From positions 47,398,859-47,462,858 of the forward strand of contig CM059575.1 of assembly GCA_030386875.1 (NCBI GenBank): 64,000 nucleotides of DNA. Reading direction: 5' to 3'. Position 1 is the first letter of the stretch. Each line of letters opens with the position of its first letter. This stretch comes from Morinoia aosen. Taxonomy: Eukaryota; Arthropoda; Malacostraca; Amphipoda; Talitridae. The notes beneath the pieces were generated by a model that saw nothing but the letters and a program-made list of their open reading frames with translations, was not told where the DNA came from and made no database searches. The translations under genes were made by a program, and so were the position numbers. Positions 49,258 to 59,340 of this stretch are shown here, piece by piece.

Positions 49258-52200
49258 CCCAGGTAGCAAAATTTATTGACCTAATATTAAGCCAATATAC
49301 AGTCTCAATATTGACTGGATATTCAAAATGAACATTGGAGCAATACCTTATTTTGAGAAATTCGGTCGATATTGGAAAAATATATTGACCCAATAACAAT
49401 ATTATCATCAACCCAATATCAACTAATTATTGTGTCAATATTAACTTGATAATGAGGTGTTCCCTACAAAACATTGGCTTAATATTCAATTCCTGATATC
49501 AGGTTGATATTGGTAAAACATATTGCCCCGATAATCATATTTTCACTAACCCAATATCAGCTAATTATTGTGTCACTATGGATTTGATATTGAGGTGTTC
49601 CTTAGAAAAATATTGGCCCAATACCCATTTCCTGATATCAATTTGATATTGGTAGAATATATTGTCCCAATGATAATTTATTTTTAGCCCAGTATCAGCT
49701 AATTACTGTATCACTATTGACTTGATATTGAGGTGTTTCCTTAAACAACACTTTGGCTCAATAATGAATTTCCAATATTACATCAATATTCAGAAGTGCT
49801 CAAAGACGAGAAATATATAATTCTGATAACTATGTTATCTGATGTACATACCTACACACCTATAAGACTATGAATTAAACTGCGTTCAAAATTTATCTCA
49901 AGTCCATGACTCCATGATTACAAACCTCTTCGGCATCGTAGAGTAGAAGTCCAAATTTTGTGTTGCACGTACCAGTGGTCGGGCAACCTGTACATGCGGT
50001 TTGATCCCGTTTCACCTGAAAAGAAATCGTGTCCCCCCAAGATGTATCATTTTAGCTCAAAAATACGCATAAGTGATGTATTTCAAATTAGTTAACTAGC
50101 TATAATTATATTTATACGCACTGAAAAAATTACTGCCAGCGATGATGGCAAAAGTGGTAGCAGCTCGTTTTGTGGCGACAGTAATTCGATTCATTGCAGT
50201 AATTCGGTTCCATTTGCAGCCCATGTTTTCTGCACATGGGGGATAAATGGGTTTTCGAAAAGTAATCCCATAATTGTCAGACAAGGACCAACCAAGCTTT
50301 GGTCCAGTTGATGCCAATATGGATACACATAAGCATAAACGGGGCGTCGTTCACAGAATTACGGACCTGTTTTACCTCAGTAGGCAGTTGTGCACTGAAC
50401 TTGAGTTGTAAGATGGATGGTTCTGGTTGATGTAGACTTAGAGGATAAGTAAATAAACTACCAGCCATCAGAAGAACGTCGAGTTATCTGAAAATAATTA
50501 TACCTTTCCACATTTATTGCACAATGTATGACAGATGGTAGTATTACTGTAGTTTTCTGCTTTTCACAGTGAAGAGGAATATAAAAATATGATTTATTGA
50601 TGGTCACAGGAAAAGTTTAGCTGCAATCTACCTGCGTCTCTTTTTACATGCATCTTTAAGAGGTGGGAAGAATTGAAGTGAATAAACTATATGGTTCTTT
50701 TCATTACATTAGTTTAAGACAACATAAATCTCTAGAAATTAAATATTTTGACCTATTCTGGTCCCTTGGACACGATAGGCCAACTAATTCAGATAATCCC
50801 TCACATAACTGATAAGTCATTAAAAAAAAGCAAGCACAACATTGGAAGAACATAATGCAAGCAGTATTCATTCACTTGGTATGACAAAATAAGTAAATTT
50901 AAAAATGTTTAAGTTACCATCCTTGTCATTTGCGCCAATCCACATCACTGTTTGAACTCGTACATGTATACCCAGTCCAACATTTTTGCAGCCTGCATGC
51001 ATGTTTTTCGCCGACCAAGTAATTGAATCGCTTGGGCAGCGAAAATTCTGCATGCCCTCGCAAAAAAGTTAGACTGGGTAACCTCATAGAAAGAGCAGAA
51101 GTTGAGCTCCTCGTAGATCAGTATATGTTTTTTGACTCTCATTGGGATCTCTTGGGTAGATTTCGGAATGTCATTAACAAGAATTTAATTTTTACATTGA
51201 AAAGTGCTGTAAAGAGCAATATGTTCATGCAAATATAATTTATTGAACGTAAGCAAATAAAGTTTCGTCACTTGCAAATGAGTATTACGAAAGGGTATCA
51301 TGGGTGCCATAGCCCACTCATTGTGGCTGACTTCCTTAATGAATAACGTATGGTTCAAAATGTAATGTGGTACCATACATGTCATTCACTAACAGGTACT
51401 AACGTTGATGCTTACCAAAATGCCGAAAGGAAAGATTAGATCATAAGTTAGCTTAGGCCGCCCTAACCACACAGCAAAAACGTTCCAAAGGGAGGAATGT
51501 TGGCAATGTTGTGTCATTGAGTAGTGTTTCTGCTAGCTTGGATGTACATCTTTCCTTCACACTTTTGTGATAGGTATAATAATTCTTTTTTTTGTAGTAT
51601 TTGCACAGTATTTTAATGAATAAACCGTTAATCAGCTGGTCTGGACAATAAAATAGAAAAATAGAAGTACTATCAAAAATATAGAGAATAATAGTTAAAA
51701 AAACACGAATATCACTTATCATCCACAATTAAGAATACATATGCACAATACAAAGAGCTATTATGTCAAAAAATTTTATAAAAATGGAAAAAAACTTGTA
51801 TCAATTAATGAAAGTAGAAAATTAAAGAAATCATATTGAAGTTTTCTCAAATAATGTTATAGTCAGGACTCACATATGTGCGTTAGATCACACTGCATCA
51901 CTCAAAAAGCTGTCAAATTTGTAGTTATTTACACACATTGTAAAATTGCAAAACTGTCAATAAAATACACTTTAAATGAGAAGCCTTCCAAGCAAATACT
52001 ACATATGTTTTTGTCACCCTTGTAATACTTTAGTCATGTTGAAAATAAATCGTTTCACAAATATTTTCCATGTCTTGATAAATGATATTCATAACTTCAT
52101 TTACAACATCAATAAATTGAAAAATAAATTCTTCAATGCTTCCCACACTTTCAATAATACCAATCGTGTGAGGTCGCCATTGTCATCAATGCGTTCAGAA

Positions 52201-53658
52201 TAAGTTTTGTCACGCCTATTATTCATGCCCTTCACTGCGCAGTAACTCGAATATGACGAATGCTGAATATAGATTTCAATGAACCATTAATTATTATTCA
52301 TGAACAACTGAATTACAATGAGTTGTACCACAAATTATGTCTACTCTATATGTTATGGGAGTATGAATCCCGTGGTATGAATGCCGTTTATCTACGCGTA
52401 TTTCGGTTAAATTTGGAGCGCAGGTAATGTTTTCTTTTCGAAAATATAGTCGTTGAAACCCAAATAAAACAAAAAAAAGGTAACACGTTTGCTTCAGTTA
52501 CTTAAATGAATTTAAAATCAGGTAAACCGCACTCTTGTTGTCGATAGCTAAGGAATGAATGTCCTAACTATTAAGGGCACAACATCTTCCCCACGCTAGA
52601 CAGTCACTAAATTGAAACTACCGCGATTCACTCCTGAGTCATGCAGCCGACTCGTGCTGCGGCCGAGCTTAACATACCGCACACAAGACGTCCGACTTCA
52701 GGGCTGCAATAACAATAAACCGATTAGTCGTTAAAATTACCCCTCTAAAATACATATATTTGTGTTTTTGACATATTTAAATAGCTTTTTTCACACAACT
52801 GAGTTATTTTCGGTAAATAAAACTATACTTTGTGATTTTTTTCAGTCGATTGATGTCAATACCGGGTTATGTAATCAGACTTAACAATCACATACGCTAC
52901 GTTCATCTAAGCAGCATATATATGCGTGATTGAAAAATTGCACGAAAGCGCTTTACTCAAAGAATGATGCATGCTAAATGGGTTATATGTTAGGAATAGG
53001 CCTACTCAATGCCATCGTTACGAAATTAAGTCATTTATATTATCTATATAAATGAATTTATATCATCTTAATTCAATATATAGACAATTATTGTTATAGT
53101 AACTTGTGACAAACGATTTTAGCATATTTATTTGAAAAAACTAGACCTTAGAAACTAATTGGACGACTGAAAAAACAAGAACTATGAACCTGTGATTACA
53201 TTATTTCAGAATATACATATTATTGTAACGTATTCACATTTCTTGATATCTGTAAAATATATCTGCACTCATTAATGACTGAAATGGCTATTCATTACCT
53301 TTATTGGTACATTTTATACAAATTACTCCGTATTATTGGCGTACGATATCAACCCAATGTTTGGGCAATAATAATTTATATTTTAACAAATTTTATTAAA
53401 TTGCGAGATTGTTAATTATTATGAGATAGTTTCCACTTATATGAGTATCGTACATACAGTATATATATATACGCTGTTAGTTTAATATTAGAAATAACAC
53501 TATTTACTACATTTTCCCAATAACAAGTTGATATCAGAAAAAAAATATTTTTTCGATATTGTCTTGTTATTAGCCTATTATTGTAATTCAAGATTCCAAT
53601 ATAAGGCAATAAATAATTATCAACCCAATATTGGCCTAATAATTTCTTGCTACCTGGG
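49258..53658. mobile_element. Unclassified 4.4-kb element with CCCAGGTAGCAA inverted ends
   Basis: The left end reads CCCAGGTAGCAAAATTTATT, then GACCTAATATTAAGCCAATA. The right end, reverse-complemented, reads CCCAGGTAGCAAGAAATTAT, then TAGGCCAATATTGGG. The arms share about 40 bp with substitutions. No clear target duplication is seen: left flank ends GAATAA, right flank starts AATTGC. About 540 bp inside the left end and 300 bp inside the right end consist of AATATTGAC/ACCCAATAT-type repeats. The middle has a GC-richer patch (52560-52720) and small open frames with no recognised transposase. It separates two pieces of one pseudogene, which supports its being an insertion. Confidence 0.65.
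49380..49800. repeat. Subterminal tandem repeat, about 3 units of about 125 bp
   Basis: Each unit contains ACCCAATATCAGCTAATTAT, then TGTGTCAATATTGACTTGAT, then ATTGAGGTGTTCCTTA with variants. Units are diverged from one another. They lie just inside the left end of the 4.4-kb element. Confidence 0.75.
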
Positions 53659-53739
53659 AATTGCGGTAATTAACCTACCGCTATAATTCGTTAAATACTA
53701 ATTTGCGACGGAAGGTGCATAGAAGAAAAGTTGTTTATT
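53659..53739. other. Short junction between element and pseudogene
   Basis: AT-rich; no motif. It may hold eroded pseudogene sequence. Confidence 0.3.
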
Positions 53740-54078
53740 TTGATGTTATACAAGCAAAAAAATTGAAAATCGATTGGTGTGTTGTCCTCAATGAATATCA
53801 AAATTACAAAGACCTAGTGGAATAACTTATATCTGCGTATGAAAAAATTGGATGCAACATTACACGAAAACTGCTTTTCATACATTCACCCAGTGGTGTT
53901 TTCCAAACGAATTACAGGACTTTCAGTGACGACCAAGAGAAGCGATTCCATCGGGACATTTCAGCAATGGCACAGCGTTACAAAGGAAAGTGGTCAGTTT
54001 TCATGCTAGCGGATTTTTGCTAGATGATCCCCAGTGATGCACCGGACGTCGACCACAAGCGTCGGGCTAAAAGTTGAC
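53740..54078 (+). pseudogene. 3' part of the same arthropod-family pseudogene
   Basis: Translation gives EYQNYKDLVE, a stop, then LISAYEKIGCNITRKLLFIH, then after a frameshift FSDDQEKRFHRDISAMAQRY, KGKWSVFMLADFC, a stop, and PDVDHKRRAKS. This is the C-terminal signature of the family (E-x-F-H-x-D-I, M-x-x-R-Y-x-G-K-W, M-x-A-D-Y-C-W, K-R-x-A/S-K). Order and strand agree with the 5' part at 48183-48905, so the two are probably one ancient copy split by the 4.4-kb insertion. Two independent fragments remain possible. Confidence 0.7.
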
Positions 54079-54709
54079 GTGTATAAAAAACAAAATTTGT
54101 TAACACATTTATCGCATTACCACGGTTGTTAACGGTTGGTTTGATTAGGTTGTAGATAGCAGAATTAAGAAATTGACTATACTGCTCGAACAAACTTTTA
54201 TCCTTCCCAAGAAGTGCGAAAACGTAACTGCACAATAACATTTCATCTCGTATGATAAGTTATTCATTAAACAGGTAGAATAACAGATGAAATGTCATTC
54301 ATTTATATCAGAACGTAAATTGAAAATTTACCGATTAGGACACATATGGTCCAATACGCGAGGAACGCGTTAACTGCAAGTCGTATAGTTGTGTTTCCGT
54401 AGCGTTATACGGTAAATGTAAATTATGAAATAATTCGAAAATGTTGGCCAGCAAGCAGCTGCAAGTGTTACTTGCGTCTTCAGTGACACGAAATCGAGAA
54501 GGACGGGTATTTTTATCTTCGTAATTTTTTCATTCAGTAACAGTGGTACCTATGAAGCGGATAGAGAGCGTTGTGTGAGAAACAAACATGAAATTTGTTC
54601 GAACAGGTTGGTCAATGTAACATTTCCGAACTTTCAATGAAATAATATTAAACTGAAACACAGTTTAACAACCTTTATGAGATGTGCAGATTTATATCTT
54701 TTGAACACT
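54079..54709. other. No supported feature
   Basis: AT-rich; no open frame or repeat I can support. Confidence 0.5.
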
Positions 54710-54803
54710 CGTTATAATAATGTGTCGTTTTCTCTCGTGATGTTAGCGTTGGAGTTGAGGCGCAACACAGACGGGAGATAAATAATTTATTGACACTTCA
54801 GTT
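54710..54803. repeat. Dispersed repeat, copy A
   Basis: It contains GTTGGAGTTGAGGCGCAACA, then CAGACGGGAGATA, then TTATTGACACTTCA. The same order occurs at 57453-57551 in the same orientation. It flanks, with copy B, the DUF4817 element. Identity is partial. The family is unknown and could be an old LTR end. Confidence 0.55.
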
Positions 54804-55264
54804 CACTACTCTCTTGTAAGAAGATTTTCAGTTATTATTCAAAATGCTGCTCGATTTTCGCTAGGATAATATGCAGAAAGGAGAATGGAATACATAGTTG
54901 AATGTTTAAAACAAAAATCCAGCAAAAATCCCATTTATATGTACGAGAACTTCATGCATACTTGTCCGAAATTGTTAAACAATAGATCTTGATTCAAAGT
55001 GTTTGTTTGGAACCGAAATAGGGATCAATAGAATATTTTATTCGTAATAATATTACTGGTAAACCATGTTGCTTCGTCTGTTCGGTATTTTGGTAATTCG
55101 GTGTTTCTCCGGACAGAAACGCGCTATATTTGAGAAAAAATTCAACCTTATGACTTTAGACATGAAAAATCAAGAAGGTAACTTAGAACAGAACAGCAGT
55201 CATCCAGTTTTGTTTTGTTTTTCCTGGATGACATACTGCGTGTCATATATAAGCACACCGTTTT

Positions 55265-56360
55265 CATGGTGTCCGACACTCTTGTTGATAAACTTTAACA
55301 TAAGGTAGCGATCGTCGAAATGAACATTTTTTATACTATTAAGGTATGGTCTAAAATGCTTAGTTAAAAAGTTACAAATACGTGAAGTTACATTTCATCC
55401 GATATTCTGAGTGCTCCTCGACATCAACGACAAAGATTAGTTTGTTTACTGTTAGTACTTCTTCAGCTGCAAATGTATCATCGGCAATGGAGGGAGTATC
55501 CAAAGCTGAATTAGCGGATATGCACCAAGTGTATGGTGCAGCAAATGGAAATTCTAGGGAGGCTGTTCGAATTTACGCAGAAAGGCATCCTAACAGACAT
55601 GTTCCATCGCGTCAAACATTCACAGCCATACACCGGAGATTACGTGAATACGGATCATTTCACAGACCACGACCTGAATGAAGACGCCAAAGGATAGTAG
55701 CAGATCCAGAAAAGGTGGAAGATGTCTTAGAATATTTTCGAAACAATCCTACTTCAAGCACTCGTTCTTGTGCACGTGCTTTACATTTAAGCAAAACTAC
55801 TGTGTGGCAAGTACTACATAACAGTGGTCAACATCCATTTCACTTTCAGCGTGTGCAGGAATTGCACGGTGAAGATTTCGAACGTCGTGTTGAATTTGCG
55901 AGGTGGTTTCAACAGAAAACAGATCAACAACCTCGTTTCCCATCACGAGTCTTATTCACAGACGAAGCGTCATTTACTCGAAAAGGAATACTTAATCTCC
56001 ATAACCTGCACATGTGGTCTGGCAACAATCCACATGTTACAAGACAATGTCGACATCAGGTTAGATTCGCCGTAAATGTTTGGGCAGGAATTTTTGGTGA
56101 CCATCTGATTGGGCCATACATCTTACCAGAGAGACTAAATGGACGTACCTATTTCATTTTTCTTAATGAAGTATTGCCAGAACTACTCGAAAATGTACCT
56201 TTAGCTGACACCGGAGGAATGTGTTTTCAACATCCAACTTCAAGTCCTTGTAATTCTCTAACTAAACATTTTAGACCATACCTTAATGAAATAAAAAGTG
56301 TTAATTTCGACGATCGCTACCTTATGTTGAAGTTTGGCAACAAAAGTGTCGGACACCCTG
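55265..56360 (+). mobile_element. DUF4817-type DDE transposon, internally deleted, 1096 bp
   Basis: The left inverted repeat is 55265-55375 and the right is 56250-56360, about 111 bp each with few differences. Shared blocks include GGTGTCCGACAC, ACATAAGGTAGCGATCGTCG and TTAAGGTATGGTCTAAAATG. The right end is CAGGGTGTCC followed by TA; the left has CATGGTGTCC with TT outside, so one or two terminal bases have mutated. The interior keeps the first two thirds of one transposase. Comparison with 25805-27266 suggests several hundred bases are missing next to the right repeat. The high arm identity makes this a younger copy than that one. Confidence 0.9.
55487..56249 (+). pseudogene. DUF4817/DDE transposase, in-frame stop and truncated C-terminus
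   Basis: The start is taken at ATG 55487 (MEGVSKAELADMHQVYGAAN), where the DUF4817 helix-turn-helix begins. The frame is open except for one TGA at 55679 and continues in the same frame (ADPEKVEDVLEYFRNNP, then a second helix-turn-helix SCARALHLSKTTVWQVLHNS). The DDE domain starts with VLFTDEASFTRKG, retaining the first catalytic aspartate, followed by the VNVWAGIFGDHLIGPYILPE block. At about 56232 (MCFQH) the frame jumps directly into the right inverted repeat, so the H-D-G-A-x-x-H block and the third acidic residue are lost. The open frame to 56365 is an artefact of reading through the repeat. It cannot be active. Confidence 0.9.
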
Positions 56361-56365
56361 TATAA

Positions 56366-57452
56366 TTGCTATTTACGGGAGTTTTCAAATATGATTCTCT
56401 TCTCAATGTTGCTTTTACTGATTGCAAAAGCTTGAATTTAGTGTTGAGAATAGACTTAAAATCATAGATACCCAAGACTACGCTATTCTCCCACACCTTT
56501 TGGGGAGTCTGTTTGCTTTGTATGCCCGTGTTTTCACTGTTGGAATAAACGACAGACTGATGAGAGTTATTTTACTGGTGGTTACCATTCGTTTATGGAT
56601 GAAGTACGAGAATCTAAATGCGTAGTCTTATTTCAATTCAGAAAAAATGAAATTTCATTCAACGGAAGCCAACTTTTTAGACCAGTATCCTATATAGATC
56701 TGCTCTGTGAGACTATGCTTAATGAATGAAGTTCTAGTTTAAATACCATTTCGGAGGTAGATTAAGGCATGACGTTCATTTGGCTTTCAAACCTATCAAG
56801 CAGAGGAAAAAAATCTTTAGGCTATATAACGTATGAATTTGTTTGATCTACTGCTCGCCGTGAAAAGAAATTTAACTCACTCGTTAAATTTAATAGAATT
56901 TCCATCAACAATGAACTCGGTTCTGACAGAATTTATTCCTGAAATCTCACCACTAATTGCATTAGGTAATATTTTGAACTCCAGTGCGAAAGAATCTGCG
57001 GACTTAAAAACTATGCTACGAATGACCTCATTATTTCCCGTTGACAATGACAGTTAACAATATTGGTTTAAAATATTTTTTTACATCCACAACGAGGGTA
57101 GAGCATTTCAACGTCAGAACCAATATTAACGGTAGAATATGAAGTGTTCTACGATTGTTAAAACTTGTCTGTAATCAGGAGACTAATTTTCAGACTTATT
57201 AAACTTCAACAGAAAAGCCCATCGATTTTCATTTAGTACATTTTTTTTAAATTGACTGAATTATTTTGAACACGACGTAACCCAACTAGAAAAACTAAAA
57301 TCATTAGAATTTTTGGCCTAGCCAGCCAGACGTCAGCACAAATGAACAGTTCAGCCGGCTGAAGAATAATGAACGGCTGTCGGTGCTGTTTTGAAAAATA
57401 AGCCAAGACTGGATTGTGCCTCGTAAACACTTGCTAATCGCAATCAAGGTGA
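56366..57452. other. No supported feature
   Basis: Open frames of 65 to 75 codons (56422-56625 and 56833-57057, plus) carry no recognised motif. AT-rich otherwise. Confidence 0.5.
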
Positions 57453-57551
57453 CATGTTTGCGCTCGCTAAAATGGAGTCCTTGTCTCTTCTGATGTTGGT
57501 CTCAGAGTTGAGGCGCAACAAGGACGGAAGATATTATATTGACACTTCAAA
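57453..57551. repeat. Dispersed repeat, copy B
   Basis: CAGAGTTGAGGCGCAACAAG, then GACGGAAGATA and TATTGACACTTCA match copy A at 54710-54803. It lies 363 bp before the LTR element but is outside its target duplication, so it is not part of it. Confidence 0.55.
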
Positions 57552-57913
57552 ATACAAATTCTTATTGATGAGTTTAGATAGTGACCACGAACGTTGAAAT
57601 ATTTTCACACAATTCAGCCTCAGAGTAAGTTAATTCTAAAAAAACTAATGTATTATATATCAGAAAACAATTCGGCGCGTAATTCCTTCGAATAAATAAT
57701 TTAAAAGCTTGAAATTAACAAACAATTGGCAAAATTTTGCTTAGCCCCGTTTGTTTTAATTTTAATCCACTTAAAATAGTGCACATGTGCACATATTTTT
57801 ATTCCCGTAACCATTTTCTCTAGAAAAATTTTGAAGTTTTAAACATTTAGTTCAATCGTTTCGCGTAAGTATACGTTCATCAAAACAAGGACGAGAAAGC
57901 TTTGAAAAAAATT

Positions 57914-59321
57914 TGTTATAGACCTATTTTTTTCATCGGCGTACGTATCATTCGCTGGCCAATTTCTGGAGGCAATTCTTTTCTTGTATTTATTATCGGC
58001 ATTTTCTTTTCGGTTTCAGGAATCTCAAGGTCGATGATCGAGACGGAAGGCCTCCTTTATTATATTTTCGTTATATCATTAAAGATCGAAATATGCAGTG
58101 ACTTTTCAATGTCATTAGTTGTAAATAATCATGTAATTATGACAAATCAAATAGGGTCTTATTAGGTAAATGACGAGGTGGTTGCAACGTAATTTAATGG
58201 TATAATAATGACGTTCTTCAATAGTAAATGGATGACACATTCGGAAATAAGAAGCGATTCACGATACACATAGCATATCAGGTTCTAAATAATTACAATG
58301 CTATCAGATCTCGGTGATTAAGTCGATTCCCATCCATAAGATGACATGAATGGTACAAATTATGACGTTGAGATAAACTGGTGAAGCCTTTAACGCGAAA
58401 CAATAGATGAGAACATAGATTATTAATATATTGCGAAGTCTGACAGGGACATCCTACACGAGGTGAGGCCTCGATGTTGTATCATTTAGTAAAGGAATGC
58501 ATTGATGATAATAATGTACACATCTTAGGTGAGATTAAGTCTCGGCATTGAGTAATTAACAGAGAACGAAGATCGTCTAGAAGTTATCGAACAAAGTTAA
58601 TCTACGCCTACTACATGAAGTTACGAGAGGCTTGATGAGAATATGAATGAGTACATGGATGATCAGGGATACTCAGCTGGGGTATTCCGAATAGCGGTTG
58701 ACAAGTCAAACACGACTTTGAGCTAACACTTCCCTTCCGCTCCACCCGCGAGGGTGTAAGCGGAGGTTCACACGACTTGCTATGTTGGCGGCCCAGGACC
58801 TTCTGCTGCTTGCGCACACTGCCCAGAGGGAGGCTGAGTGACGCTGTTTCGAGTTGGAACAGACGCGTTACCTATCTTGAAGCTTTACATCAAGATATTA
58901 CAGAAAATATCAAGTGTTGGGAGATGATTCAAATGGATTAAGCTTTATAATTAATAAGCAAGTAATTTATGTAGAATGAACGACATTTTAGGTCAACAAG
59001 GAAGGAGTTGAAATATACGCGAAGAATGGAAGCGTTTGGAAATGATCCTTGGTACAGGCGTTGTCTACGTGGCAGTGTGTCCGAAGTCCAATGGTGGTTC
59101 GTAGAGAGGGGGTGAGGTTCGCTGGTTGTTTCAAATGATGCTCGGCGGTTAGTGAAGCTTTGCTCGAAGCGTAGGTTGAAGAGCTCAGAGATGCTGTGCT
59201 TTATTGTCGAGAGCATTTTATTCAATGTCGGGTCTTTTAGAAGATAGTTGCTTGGCCAAAACAACCCTTTCTTGACGTTTATATGAACACGGCGAAAGTC
59301 TGTCCCAGAAGAATCACGACA
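57914..59321 (-). repeat. 3' LTR (left copy)
   Basis: Starts TGTTATAGACC and ends CACGACA on the plus strand. It differs from the right copy at about five positions (for example G at 57999, where the other has T). It contains a 68-codon minus frame at 58611-58817 that is identical in both LTRs, but nothing suggests it is a protein. Confidence 0.93.
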
Positions 59322-59340
59322 AATCCTCGCCGTCCTCATT
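59322..59340 (-). promoter_or_regulatory. Polypurine tract of the LTR element
   Basis: On the minus strand AATGAGGACGGCGAGGATT directly precedes the LTR that begins TGTCGTG. Its purine richness and position fit the primer for plus-strand DNA synthesis. Confidence 0.6.

Noticed and set aside
56250..56365. A novel C-terminal domain of the transposase
   Set aside because: The sequence is the right terminal inverted repeat read in frame after an internal deletion.
58611..58817. Identical 68-codon frame present in both LTRs (also 63214-63420)
   Set aside because: Identity reflects LTR duplication. No start context or motif supports a protein.
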